64,000 nt of DNA from Leucobacter aridicollis (lineage in GTDB: Bacteria > Actinomycetota > Actinomycetes > Actinomycetales > Microbacteriaceae): the NCBI RefSeq assembly GCF_024399335.1, contig NZ_CP075339.1, forward strand, positions 3,038,001 to 3,102,000, in the 5' to 3' direction. The position numbers were made by a program, and so were the translations under genes. Position 1 is the first letter of the stretch; each line of letters opens with the position of its first letter. This document shows, piece after piece, positions 1 to 8,095 of this stretch. Below the pieces are notes generated by a model that did not search any database, had not been told where the DNA came from, and saw nothing but the letters and a program-made list of their open reading frames with translations.

Positions 1-2842
1 CAGCGGCAGCGGCGCGGCGCTCTGCTCGCTTACTCGCGCGCTTGCGCACCCGCTTCGGACGCTTGCGTCGCTCAGGGCGCTCAACAACCTCGCCCGTGGG
101 CAGCGCGAGCAGCAGCATTGCGAACAGCAGGACAAGCTGCGCGGTCCAGACAGTCTGCCCGCCGAACGAAGTCCCGACGAGCGCGGCAGACTCGTCCCCC
201 TCAGCTTCATGGCCTGTTGCGGCATCTGAGACGCGCCAGAGGAGTCCCTGCTCGGTCGTACCGACGCTCGCGAGTTCGGGGTGCTGGTCGAGCGTGCGCT
301 GGAGCTCGGTCTCCGCGCTCGGCTCATTCCCTGACCGCAGCAGCACGTAGGTGATGCGCTCGGCGTTCAGCGCGTCGGCGACGCTGCCGCCACCGATGCT
401 CGCGAGCGAGCCGACGAGTTCGGCGAGTTGCTTGTCGTCGTCGGTCGGGTCAGAGAGGCGCGCGGAGGTGCGGAAATCGTCAAGCTCGATACCCTCGCCT
501 GTCACAATTTCGGCGCGCATGGCTCCCTCACCTGACGCACTGAGTACGAGTGTGCGGGTGTTTGGGTTTTGTTCTCCAGCGACCTGGACGAGCGCGGGCA
601 TCCGAGACTCCCCTGGGCCCATCGGCACGTTGCCTGTGACAAGGCGCACCGCGATCGGCCCTGCAGCAACGACCGCTGCGACGAGCGCGACTGCGACGAC
701 CGCAGGCGCAGCACGTCGCGCCGTTTCGGCGCCGAGAGCTGCGAGCCCGAGTACGGCGAGCCAGTAGAGCACGAGGCCAGAACCCGTCCAGACCGCAATC
801 GGGGTGTCACCCGACGTGGTGGGCATGAGCTGGGTTGATCCGACCGCCGCGACTATTCCGAGCCCACCGAACAGGGCATGCAGCAGCGTTGCAGCTACCT
901 TGCCGGTGTAGAGGCCGAGCAGGGCCAGGAGTGCGATCGGAAGCATCAGCACGCCGACGAGGAGTGTCGCGGGTAGGTTACCGAGCCCGGCTGTCTCGAA
1001 GATGCGTCCCCAGCCGTCGAGGGCGAACTCTGGGAACCCGAGCAGCAGGTGCCAGGTCGTACCCGGTGTGTACGGCAGTGGGATCCCTGGGTCAGCGAGA
1101 AGGTCGAACGGTCGCCCGCCGAACACTGTCGCGATGATCTTCGGGCCGAAGAGCACGAGTGGAGCGATGGCGATCGACAGCACGCGCAGCGCGCCGCGCA
1201 GACTGGAGAATACGCCGACGACGAGGAAAACGAGCGCGACCGGGATGAGCACGGGGGCGCTCGCGAGGGCAACCGCAGCGAGCAGCGACGCAGTGCCAGC
1301 CCAGCTCCAGGACTCGCGACAGCGGGTGGCGGCGAGAAGCAACCACGGCATTACGACGGCCAGGATCAGCGTGGTGATTCGGCCCGAGGCGATCGAACCG
1401 AGCAGCACGGGGCTCAGAGCGAACCCGATGGCGACAACTGCCCGCGCCGCCCCCGACTCTGCAATCTGCGCCGCCCAGATCCAGGCGCCGAGCGCCGAGA
1501 GCGGAATTGCGATGATGAGCAGGATGACGAGCGCGTGCGAGGGGTTCCAGAACGTGACAGACCCGAGCACTGCGAGCACCCAGGCGAACGGGTCGGCGGG
1601 AACGCCGTCGAGTGTGCGGGTGTGATGCCAGAGCTCGCCGATAGGGCTGAGCGGCGCAAGGCCACCCCCGAACAGGCTCGTTTGGGCGATTGCCCACCAG
1701 GTAAGCGCGATCGCAGCCACCGCAGTAACCACGAGCACGGCGAGGCCGCCCGTCGAGACAAACCCGAGCTCTCGTGGAACACGCCCCTGGGCGGCAAGTA
1801 TCGCCTCGCGGTCGATCATTCGCGCGGTGCGCACCGTCTTTCTGTCGGTGCGCAGTGGGCGCACCGCTGCCCAGCCGACGCGTGACGCCCGCTTCACTCG
1901 TTTGCGTGACGCGAGAAGCGCTTTCGGGCGGAAGAAGACTGTCAGCGCGGCGACGAACTCGCCGATCATGTTTCCTGGTTGCTCGCGAATCAGCGCCCAG
2001 AAGACGCGAACGATTGCGAGAAGTGGCAATCCGAGCCACATGAGAAACGCAGGGAGTGCTGACGCGTAGGCAATGCGCCGGTGCAGGTGTGCGGTTCGAG
2101 CTTGCCTGTGGGCGGTGCGGAGCACTCCGCGGGACCTGTCGATGTGCGGCCCGGCGACGCCGCTTCTGGCGAAGCGCACCCGCGACTCTGGCGACACTTC
2201 GACCCTGTAGCCGGCGAGACGGGTGCGCACACAGAAGTCGAGCGCGTCGTCATAACTCGTGAAGGCTGGGTCGAAGCCGCCGAGCTCGTCCCACACGTCG
2301 CGGCGAACGAGCATGCCGACAGGGCCGACGCCGAGCACGTCCTCAAGGTGGTCGTACTGTTGTTGGTCGAGCTCTTGCCTCCTCAGCAGCCAGCGAGAGC
2401 CAGTCGTCGTGAGACTCTGTCCGAGCTCAATGATGCGCTCGGGGTGATCCCAGTCCACGAGTTTCGGGCCGGCGACGGCAACTGACTGCGCGCGCTGCAC
2501 GCTCGATAGGATCCGCTCGAGCGCCTCGGGCTCTGGGCAGGAGTCTTCACTCAGCAGCCAGATCCACTCTTCAGCCGGGTTTGATCCGGGAAGCACGGCG
2601 GAAAGCGCCGCGGCAACGGCGCGCCCGAATGACACGCGCGACGGGATGCCGATGACCCGCGACGCCTCGGCACCACCGAGGTTCGCGTGTACGAGCTGGG
2701 TGCCGACCCGCTCGGCGCCGCCGTTGTTGATGGCGACGATGGCGTTTGGGCGCCGCGTTTGAGAGGCGATCCCTGCGATCGTCTCATCGAGCCACTCCCC
2801 ACCTTGAGAAGCGACAATGACTGCGGTAACTGTGCTGCGCAT
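1..2842 (-). CDS. Large membrane glycosyltransferase, family 2 (3' end cut by window)
   Basis: A single minus-strand frame stays open from an ATG at 2842 to the left edge, at least 947 codons, so the stop lies outside the window. The N-terminal ~250 residues read as a GT2 fold: it opens MRSTVTAVIVASQGGEWLDE, followed by a WIWLLSEDSCPEPEALER acidic donor-site region, a GPVGMLVRRDVWDELGGFD acceptor-loop stretch, and then FDPAFTSYDDALDFCVRTRL. Hydrophobic segments begin near residue 275 and recur from about 360 onward, as expected for a multi-TM C-terminal half. It sits upstream of and divergent to nothing; whiB on the same strand precedes it, a pairing common in actinobacteria. It probably transfers a sugar to a cell-envelope glycan at the membrane; the substrate cannot be told. 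Confidence 0.85.
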   Translation of the reverse strand, partial: MRSTVTAVIVASQGGEWLDETIAGIASQTRRPNAIVAINNGGAERVGTQLVHANLGGAEASRVIGIPSRVSFGRAVAAALSAVLPGSNPAEEWIWLLSEDSCPEPEALERILSSVQRAQSVAVAGPKLVDWDHPERIIELGQSLTTTGSRWLLRRQELDQQQYDHLEDVLGVGPVGMLVRRDVWDELGGFDPAFTSYDDALDFCVRTRLAGYRVEVSPESRVRFARSGVAGPHIDRSRGVLRTAHRQARTAHLHRRIAYASALPAFLMWLGLPLLAIVRVFWALIREQPGNMIGEFVAALTVFFRPKALLASRKRVKRASRVGWAAVRPLRTDRKTVRTARMIDREAILAAQGRVPRELGFVSTGGLAVLVVTAVAAIALTWWAIAQTSLFGGGLAPLSPIGELWHHTRTLDGVPADPFAWVLAVLGSVTFWNPSHALVILLIIAIPLSALGAWIWAAQIAESGAARAVVAIGFALSPVLLGSIASGRITTLILAVVMPWLLLAATRCRESWSWAGTASLLAAVALASAPVLIPVALVFLVVGVFSSLRGALRVLSIAIAPLVLFGPKIIATVFGGRPFDLLADPGIPLPYTPGTTWHLLLGFPEFALDGWGRIFETAGLGNLPATLLVGVLMLPIALLALLGLYTGKVAATLLHALFGGLGIVAAVGSTQLMPTTSGDTPIAVWTGSGLVLYWLAVLGLAALGAETARRAAPAVVAVALVAAVVAAGPIAVRLVTGNVPMGPGESRMPALVQVAGEQNPNTRTLVLSASGEGAMRAEIVTGEGIELDDFRTSARLSDPTDDDKQLAELVGSLASIGGGSVADALNAERITYVLLRSGNEPSAETELQRTLDQHPELASVGTTEQGLLWRVSDAATGHEAEGDESAALVGTSFGGQTVWTAQLVLLFAMLLLALPTGEVVERPERRKRPKRVRKRASKRAERRAAAA

Positions 2843-2906
2843 AACGCCGTCAGTCTAGAAGGGGTGGCATGGTTTCAAACTGGGGGCATGCCGAGGAGCG
2901 CAAAGC

Positions 2907-3221
2907 TCAGCCGGCCTCGCGGCGCAGCTTGCGGCGTTCGCGCTCTGAAAGCCCGCCCCAAATGCCGAACCGCTCGTCGTTCTCGAGCGCGTAGTCGAGG
3001 CACTCCGAGCGCACCTCGCATGTCTCACAGATTCGCTTCGCTTCGCGGGTCGACCCTCCCTTTTCTGGGAAGAACGATTCTGGGTCGGTCTGCGCGCAGA
3101 GCGCGTCAGACTGCCATGCAAGAGCCTCATCTTCTGCCTGACGGCGAATTCCTGGGGTGCCGAGAAATACCGGATCGACAAACCAGTCGCCGGGAACGCC
3201 TGGCCCTGAAGCTTGTTCCAT
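2907..3221 (-). CDS. WhiB-family iron-sulfur transcriptional regulator
   Basis: A 104-aa protein with the four WhiB cysteines, C42, C65, C68 and C74 (the C-x2-C-x5-C cluster reads CETCEVRSEC), and the GIWGG turn at 86-90 followed by a basic tail ERERRKLRRE. WhiB proteins bind a [4Fe-4S] cluster and act with the principal sigma factor. Length and motif spacing resemble the WhiB2/WhmD group tied to septation and development, but that subgroup call is inference. I chose the ATG at 3221 because AAAGGAG stands 8 nt upstream; the ATG at 3266 in the same frame would make the protein run through that ribosome site. A strong promoter lies upstream (3284-3313). Confidence 0.92.
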   Translation of the reverse strand: MEQASGPGVPGDWFVDPVFLGTPGIRRQAEDEALAWQSDALCAQTDPESFFPEKGGSTREAKRICETCEVRSECLDYALENDERFGIWGGLSERERRKLRREAG

Positions 3222-3283
3222 GGGTGCGCTCCTTTCTCGAAATCTCTGCGTTTGCGACGCTGACACGCCGCATTACCTAAATA

Positions 3284-3313
3284 ATTACACCCTTGTCATT
3301 CGTTGAATGTCAA
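3284..3313 (-). promoter_or_regulatory. whiB promoter
   Basis: On the minus strand there is a consensus TTGACA at 3313-3308, an 18-nt spacer and TGTAAT at 3289-3284. This is the best sigma70-type promoter seen in the window and implies a leader of about 55 nt before whiB. The -35 box is part of an imperfect palindrome at 3293-3313 (TTGACATTC, AAC, GAATGACAA), so a regulator bound there would compete with RNA polymerase. Confidence 0.65.
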
Positions 3314-3328
3314 GCCGGAGAGTCTAAA

Positions 3329-3349
3329 CCCTCAAGTACTCGTTGAGGG
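3329..3349. promoter_or_regulatory. Perfect 7-bp inverted repeat in the whiB/exonuclease divergent region
   Basis: CCCTCAA, seven bases, TTGAGGG. It lies just upstream of the expected -35 of the exonuclease gene and upstream of the whiB promoter, a position that suits an operator serving either gene. It could also be a weak hairpin without function. Confidence 0.4.
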
Positions 3350-3376
3350 TCAGTGGAGTGTCGCGTGTCGCACCTC

Positions 3377-3382
3377 TACACT
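3377..3382 (+). promoter_or_regulatory. -10 box of a leaderless start (exonuclease III)
   Basis: TACACT ends 7 nt before the ATG at 3390 and there is no ribosome site, so transcription should begin at or next to the A of the start codon. Confidence 0.5.
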
Positions 3383-3389
3383 TGATGCC

Positions 3390-4250
3390 ATGTCTGAATC
3401 TCTTCGCGTCGCGTCGGTTAACGTCAACGGCATCCGGGCCGCCTACCGCAAAGGCATGGGCGACTGGCTCGCTGAACGGGACGTCGACGTGTTGGCGCTG
3501 CAGGAGGTGCGCGCGCAGGATGAGCACCTCGAGGAGTTCCTCGGTGCTGCGGGCTGGCACTGGCTGCACGACCCGTGCGAGATCAAGGGCCGCGCGGGCG
3601 TTGCGATCGCGAGCCGAGTTCCCGCGTTTGCGCACCGCGTCGGCCTGGGTGGAGCAGACGATCAGGATCGCGTGCAGTCATCAGGCCGCTGGCTCGAGGC
3701 CGACTTCGCGTTCGGCGACTCCCAGCTCACCATCGTCAGCAACTACACGCACTCGGGCGAAGTAGACACGCCGCGCCAGGAGGCAAAGTGGGCGTTTCTT
3801 GACGCCATGGGGGCGCGAATGATCGAGCTTGCAAGCGAGCGCGACTTCGCTGCGATCGTTGGGGATTTCAATGTCGGGCACCGCGAGCTCGACATCAAGA
3901 ATTGGAAGGGCAACGTGAAGAAGAGCGGCTTCCTGCCCAGGGAGCGAGCATATTTCGACCGTTTCTTCGGCCCGCGCGGCGAGCTCGTCACCGGCGTCGA
4001 CGGCTCTGAAGGTGAGGGATACGGCTGGGTCGACGTTGGGCGCACGTTTGCTGGCGAGGTCGATGGACCGTACTCGTGGTGGTCAAACCGCGGCCAGGCA
4101 TTCGACAACGACACCGGCTGGCGCATCGACTACCACGTCGTGACCCCGCAGCTCGGCGAGCGGGTAGTCGATTACAAGATCGACCGCGCCGCGGCCTACG
4201 ACGAGCGATGGTCGGATCACGCTCCAGTCGTCGTTGATTACCGCATCTGA
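3390..4250 (+). CDS. xth: Exodeoxyribonuclease III (AP endonuclease family)
   Basis: A 286-aa endonuclease/exonuclease/phosphatase-fold protein. The family's active-site blocks are all visible: N11 in VNVNGIR, E39 in LQEVR, NYTHSG, D159 and N161 in GDFN, and D276-H277 in WSDHAP. Enzymes of this type cut at abasic sites and remove 3'-blocking groups or nucleotides in base-excision repair, using a divalent metal. The frame is open for 29 codons upstream, but the ATG at 3390 aligns with the family start and fits a leaderless promoter. trpS follows on the same strand after 56 nt. Confidence 0.95.
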   Translation: MSESLRVASVNVNGIRAAYRKGMGDWLAERDVDVLALQEVRAQDEHLEEFLGAAGWHWLHDPCEIKGRAGVAIASRVPAFAHRVGLGGADDQDRVQSSGRWLEADFAFGDSQLTIVSNYTHSGEVDTPRQEAKWAFLDAMGARMIELASERDFAAIVGDFNVGHRELDIKNWKGNVKKSGFLPRERAYFDRFFGPRGELVTGVDGSEGEGYGWVDVGRTFAGEVDGPYSWWSNRGQAFDNDTGWRIDYHVVTPQLGERVVDYKIDRAAAYDERWSDHAPVVVDYRI

Positions 4251-4306
4251 CCGCGTCGCCGCGGCCACGCGATCCATACTTCACACAGAAACACGTTAGA
4301 TCTCAC

Positions 4307-5311
4307 ATGAGCGATTCAAAGCCAGTCATCTTTTCGGGCATGCAGCCCTCGAGCGATTCCCTCCAGCTCGGCAACTACATTGGCGCCCTGAGCCAGTGGA
4401 CGAAAATGCAAGAGGACTACGACGCGATCTTCTGCGTCGTGAACCTGCACGCGATCACCGTGCCGCAGGACCCAGCAGAGCTTGCCATGCGCACCCGCCG
4501 CACCGCGGCACAGTACATCGCGGCAGGCATCGACCCCGCGAAGTCGACGCTGTTCATCCAGTCGCACGTTCCAGCGCACGCCGAGCTCGCGTGGGTGCTG
4601 AACACACTGACAGGGTTCGGTGAGGCCGGGCGTATGACGCAGTTCAAGGACAAGTCGCAGCGCCACGGCGCTGATGCAGCCTCTGTCGGACTGTTCACCT
4701 ACCCGATTCTGATGGCGGCAGACATCCTGCTTTATCAGGCGGAGTCGGTGCCAGTCGGCGAAGACCAGCGCCAGCACGTCGAACTCACCCGCGATCTCGC
4801 AAACCGCTTCAACTCGCGCTTCGGCGACACCTTTGTGCTGCCAGAGGCACAGATTCCGAAGACGGTCGCAAAAATCTACGACCTGCAAAACCCAGCAGCA
4901 AAGATGTCGAAGTCGGCCGAGACCGAGGCAGGCCTCATCAAGGTGCTTGACCCTGCGAACGTCACCAAGAAGAAGATCATGCGCGCGGTCACCGACGACG
5001 GCGACGAGATTCGGTTCGACCGCGCGACTAAGCCGGGCGTCTCAAACCTGCTCACAATCTTCTCGGTGCTCGCCGAGCGCTCAATCGAGTCGATCGAGGA
5101 GGAGTTTGCGGGGCTCGGGTACGGTCACCTGAAGAAGGCCGTGGCCGAGGTCGTGGAAGACTCCCTCGCGCCAGTACGCGAGCGCACAACCGAGCTCATG
5201 GCCGATCCGGCTGAGCTCGATAGGCTGCTCGCACGCGGCGCTGAACGCGCGAACGAGATCGCAAACTCAACCCTCAATCTGGTCTATGACCGGGTCGGTC
5301 TGATGCGCTAA
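4307..5311 (+). CDS. trpS: Tryptophanyl-tRNA synthetase
   Basis: A 334-aa class I aminoacyl-tRNA synthetase charging tRNA-Trp with tryptophan. The HIGH-equivalent region is SSDSLQLGNY at 15-24, which lacks the usual histidines but keeps the LGNY of TrpRS, and the KMSKS loop is intact at 199-203. The segment GEDQRQHVELTRDLANRFN is also typical of the bacterial enzyme. No good ribosome site is visible; TTAGAT ending 5 nt before the ATG suggests leaderless transcription. Its tRNA substrate gene lies in the same window at 24.7 kb. Confidence 0.97.
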   Translation: MSDSKPVIFSGMQPSSDSLQLGNYIGALSQWTKMQEDYDAIFCVVNLHAITVPQDPAELAMRTRRTAAQYIAAGIDPAKSTLFIQSHVPAHAELAWVLNTLTGFGEAGRMTQFKDKSQRHGADAASVGLFTYPILMAADILLYQAESVPVGEDQRQHVELTRDLANRFNSRFGDTFVLPEAQIPKTVAKIYDLQNPAAKMSKSAETEAGLIKVLDPANVTKKKIMRAVTDDGDEIRFDRATKPGVSNLLTIFSVLAERSIESIEEEFAGLGYGHLKKAVAEVVEDSLAPVRERTTELMADPAELDRLLARGAERANEIANSTLNLVYDRVGLMR

Positions 5312-5314
5312 AGT
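5286..5314 (+). promoter_or_regulatory. Candidate promoter of the sensor/glycan-enzyme operon
   Basis: ATGACC at 5286-5291, a 17-nt spacer and TAAAGT at 5309-5314 at the very end of trpS. The following leader of about 20 nt carries an AGAGGGGG ribosome site before the ATG at 5344. Co-transcription with trpS is not excluded. Confidence 0.4.
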
Positions 5315-5343
5315 CGAGCTAATTCGCTAGAGGGGGACGCGAG

Positions 5344-6378
5344 ATGGCCGGGCTACACATACTCGTTGTCGACGACGATCCAGACGTCGCGCTCCTCGTA
5401 AAAACTGTGCTCGAGCGCCGGGCAGGAGCAACTGTCGCTGTCGCACACGACGCGGCTCGGGCGCTCGAGCAAGCGCGTGCGTCGCGCCCCGACATCGTCG
5501 TGACTGACATTGAGATGCCCGGCGCGAGCGGCATTGACCTCCTCACTGACATTCGCCGTGAGTTTCCCGGAGTTCCGGTACTCGTTATGACCGCGCACGT
5601 CTCCGTTGACTACGCCGTCTCGGCGCTCCGGGCACAGGCGGACGAGTTTCTGACGAAGCCGCTCGACAACACCCAACTCGTTGACGCAGTCACCCGCCTC
5701 GTCGAGGAGGCGCGCAGGCGCGGGCCTGGGCGTCGCCCCAATACCGTGCTCGCAGTTGGCGCGCACCCTGACGACGTCGAGATCGGAGTTGGCGGAATCC
5801 TCGCAGCTCACGCCGCCGCCGGCGACAGCATCACGATCCTGACCCTGTCGCGTGGCGCCCGCGGCGGAGACGCCGACAGCCGGCAGTTCGAGTCGCTCGC
5901 GGCTGCCGAATTGCTCGGCGCGCGCCTGTTTCTGAAAGACCTCGTCGACACCGAGATTCCGAACAGCGGGCAGACAGTGCGCCTGATCGAGGATGTCGTG
6001 CGAGAGGTCCAACCGACTGTCGTGTACACGCACTCGGGGAACGACAGGCATCAAGACCATCGCGCCGTGAGCGAGGCAACGATCGTCGCGACACGGAGCG
6101 TCGCTACCGTTGCCTGCTACCAGAGCCCGTCGGCGACGATCGATTTCAGACCGACACGGTTCGTGCGCATTGACGACTTCCTTGAGCGCAAGTTTGACTT
6201 ACTCGCCTGTTTTGACTCGCAGGTGGCGAGCCGCGACTACCTCACACGCGACTTCGTCACAGCTACAGCGCGATACTGGACCAGGTTCGGCGGCGGCAGG
6301 GCGGTAGAACCCCTCGAAATTGTGCGTGAAAGCACTGAACTTGCGCACAGCTACGAACGCCTCAGGTTGGAGAACTAA
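5344..6378 (+). CDS. Response-regulator receiver domain fused to a PIG-L (LmbE-like) deacetylase
   Basis: 344 aa in two clear parts. Residues 1-125 are a complete receiver domain: acidic triad D10-D12, phosphoacceptor D55 in TDIEMPG, T83 and K105 in LTKPL. After a short basic linker, residues 133-344 are a PIG-L zinc N-deacetylase: AHPDDVE at 140-146 (H141 and D144 as zinc ligands) and HSGNDRHQDH at 230-239 with the HxDH signature. PIG-L enzymes remove acetyl groups from GlcNAc-type sugars or pseudopeptides. No DNA-binding domain is present, so phosphorylation should control the deacetylase directly (inference). It opens a seven-gene run in which neighbouring genes overlap; its TAA shares a base with the next ATG. 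Confidence 0.9.
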   Translation: MAGLHILVVDDDPDVALLVKTVLERRAGATVAVAHDAARALEQARASRPDIVVTDIEMPGASGIDLLTDIRREFPGVPVLVMTAHVSVDYAVSALRAQADEFLTKPLDNTQLVDAVTRLVEEARRRGPGRRPNTVLAVGAHPDDVEIGVGGILAAHAAAGDSITILTLSRGARGGDADSRQFESLAAAELLGARLFLKDLVDTEIPNSGQTVRLIEDVVREVQPTVVYTHSGNDRHQDHRAVSEATIVATRSVATVACYQSPSATIDFRPTRFVRIDDFLERKFDLLACFDSQVASRDYLTRDFVTATARYWTRFGGGRAVEPLEIVRESTELAHSYERLRLEN

Positions 6379-7367
6379 TGCCCACTCGCGTACTCGTCAC
6401 CGGCGCGGGCGGGCCCGCCGGAGTCGCGGTGATTCGCTCGCTGCTTCGTAGGCCTGACCTCGAAGTCTTCGCAGCCGATATGGATGGCTGGGCGAGCGGG
6501 CTCTATCTCGTGCCAGCTGAACGGCGACGGCTAGTGCCGCCTGGGCGTGACGACTCGTTCGTCCCAGCGCTCGCGCAGCTCGTGTCCAGCGATGCGCTCG
6601 ACCTCGTGATCTCGACAGTCGATGTTGAGCTCGTTGCTGTCGCTGACCGCAGGGATGAACTCGCGCCCGCAGTCCTCGCGGCGCCGAGCTCAGACACGCT
6701 GCGCGTGTGCCTCGACAAGCTGGCCCTCGCAGAGCGGTGCGCGTCGACGGGCAGATCGCCGCGAACCGTCGCTGCCGGCCCGGAAGCGCTCGCGATCGAC
6801 TGGGAGTTCCCCGCCTTTGCAAAACCGCGCCAGGGTGCTGGCAGCCGCGGAATTCGCGTGGTGGCCGGCAGAGAGGCGCTTGAGGCGCTCCCGCTCGACG
6901 AGGGCCTCATTGTGCAGGATCTCCTCCCCGGAGACGAGTACTCGGTGGACGTCATTGCAGACGCAGCGGGGAACGTGGTCGCCGCCGTGCCGCGCACCCG
7001 CGCCCGCGTAGACTCGGGCGTCGCTATCGCCGGGCAAACCGTGCACGACTCTGAGCTTGAGGAAACCGCCGCAGCGATCGCTCGCGCGATCGGTCTGACC
7101 GGTGTGGCGAACGTCCAGCTGCGCCGAGACCGCGCCGGGCGCGCGATGCTGCTTGAAGTGAACCCCCGCTTCCCGGGTGCGCTCCCACTCACAATCTCAG
7201 CGGGTGTCGACATTCCATCGCTCGTTGTTGACTTGTTCCTCGGTAGGGATGTTCCGGCGAGCGTCGAATTCCGCGAGGTCGCGGCAGTGAGATTCCTCGA
7301 GGACATCGTCGTCGAGGTGTCAGACGTACTCGAGTCGGCGCACGCCGGCCACCAGGACGACGCATGA
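6378..7367 (+). CDS. ATP-grasp ligase, carbamoyl-phosphate-synthase-like
   Basis: 329 aa. An N-terminal Rossmann-like pre-ATP-grasp domain begins RVLVTGAGGPAGVAVIRSL (4-22). The ATP-grasp core shows the nucleotide-binding lysine region FAKPRQGAGSRGI near 147, the hinge IVQDLLPGDEYSVDV near 180, and the metal-binding LEVNPRFPG near 259. These proteins join a carboxylate, as an acyl phosphate, to an amine or other nucleophile. Being sandwiched between a deacetylase that could free an amine and a PHP hydrolase suggests it acylates or aminoacylates the product, but that is inference. It starts inside the stop of the previous gene and overlaps the next by 4 nt. Confidence 0.85.
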   Translation: MPTRVLVTGAGGPAGVAVIRSLLRRPDLEVFAADMDGWASGLYLVPAERRRLVPPGRDDSFVPALAQLVSSDALDLVISTVDVELVAVADRRDELAPAVLAAPSSDTLRVCLDKLALAERCASTGRSPRTVAAGPEALAIDWEFPAFAKPRQGAGSRGIRVVAGREALEALPLDEGLIVQDLLPGDEYSVDVIADAAGNVVAAVPRTRARVDSGVAIAGQTVHDSELEETAAAIARAIGLTGVANVQLRRDRAGRAMLLEVNPRFPGALPLTISAGVDIPSLVVDLFLGRDVPASVEFREVAAVRFLEDIVVEVSDVLESAHAGHQDDA

Positions 7368-8095
7368 GCGAACCCACCGCAGACTCAGGGATTCTCGGCG
7401 GCGATTTCCACGTGCACTCAACGTTCTCGGATGACGCTCGCTCGTCTCTCGCCGAGAACGTCGCGGCAGCCGCAGCCGCGGGCCTCCACACGGTGCGCCT
7501 CGTCGACCACGTGCGGCAATCTACCTCCTGGGTCCCCGAATACCTCGCTGCCGTCGCGGCTCTCGAAGTTCCCGACGGCCTCACTGTTCTCACCGGTGTC
7601 GAAGCGAAGATGCTGACCACCGAAGGCGAGCTCGACATTCCTGCGTTGCCCGCCGGGATCGACAGGATCCTCATCGCCGACCACCAGTTCCCGACAGCTG
7701 CGGGCCCTGTCGGCCCCTCCGAGATCATCGAGCGCATCTCTGCGGGGTTGTCCCCCACTGACGCCCTCGACGACTGCATCGCCGCACTCATCGCCGCGAT
7801 GGAGCGCTACCCAGGCAACCAGCTCGCCCACTGCTTCTCGATCCTGCCGAAAGTTGGACTCAGCGAGGATGACCTCTCGCGAGAGCACCTCGAAGCGTGG
7901 GCGCTGACCGCCGCGCGCACCGACACGTACGTTGAAGTCAACGAGAAGTGGGGCTGCCCTGGCCCGCGCGCGATCGCGGCTCTCCGGGCGGCCGGCGCGA
8001 CGCTCATCGCCTCGACAGACAGCCACGACGCAGCGACTGTTGGCAGCTATTCCCGCGTGCGTGAGCTCCTGCTGAACGCCGAGGCCACGCCGTGA
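7364..8095 (+). CDS. PHP-domain metal-dependent hydrolase
   Basis: 243 aa with the four PHP motifs: DFHVHSTFSDDA at the N terminus, LVDH, TGVEAK and a C-terminal STDSHD. The polymerase-and-histidinol-phosphatase fold binds two or three metals and usually cleaves phosphate esters; relatives include histidinol phosphatase and the YwqE/CpsB tyrosine phosphatases of capsule loci. All metal-ligand positions I can pick out appear intact, so it should be active. The ATG at 7364 overlaps the previous stop (ATGA), and its own stop overlaps the next GTG. The substrate is unknown; a phosphorylated sugar, a lipid or a phosphoprotein of this operon are the plausible choices. Confidence 0.85.
   Translation: MSEPTADSGILGGDFHVHSTFSDDARSSLAENVAAAAAAGLHTVRLVDHVRQSTSWVPEYLAAVAALEVPDGLTVLTGVEAKMLTTEGELDIPALPAGIDRILIADHQFPTAAGPVGPSEIIERISAGLSPTDALDDCIAALIAAMERYPGNQLAHCFSILPKVGLSEDDLSREHLEAWALTAARTDTYVEVNEKWGCPGPRAIAALRAAGATLIASTDSHDAATVGSYSRVRELLLNAEATP

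Noticed and set aside
1092..2039. 315-codon minus-strand ORF
   Set aside because: It is in a different frame from the long glycosyltransferase frame covering 1-2842, and its Arg/Ala-rich translation is typical of a high-GC shadow.
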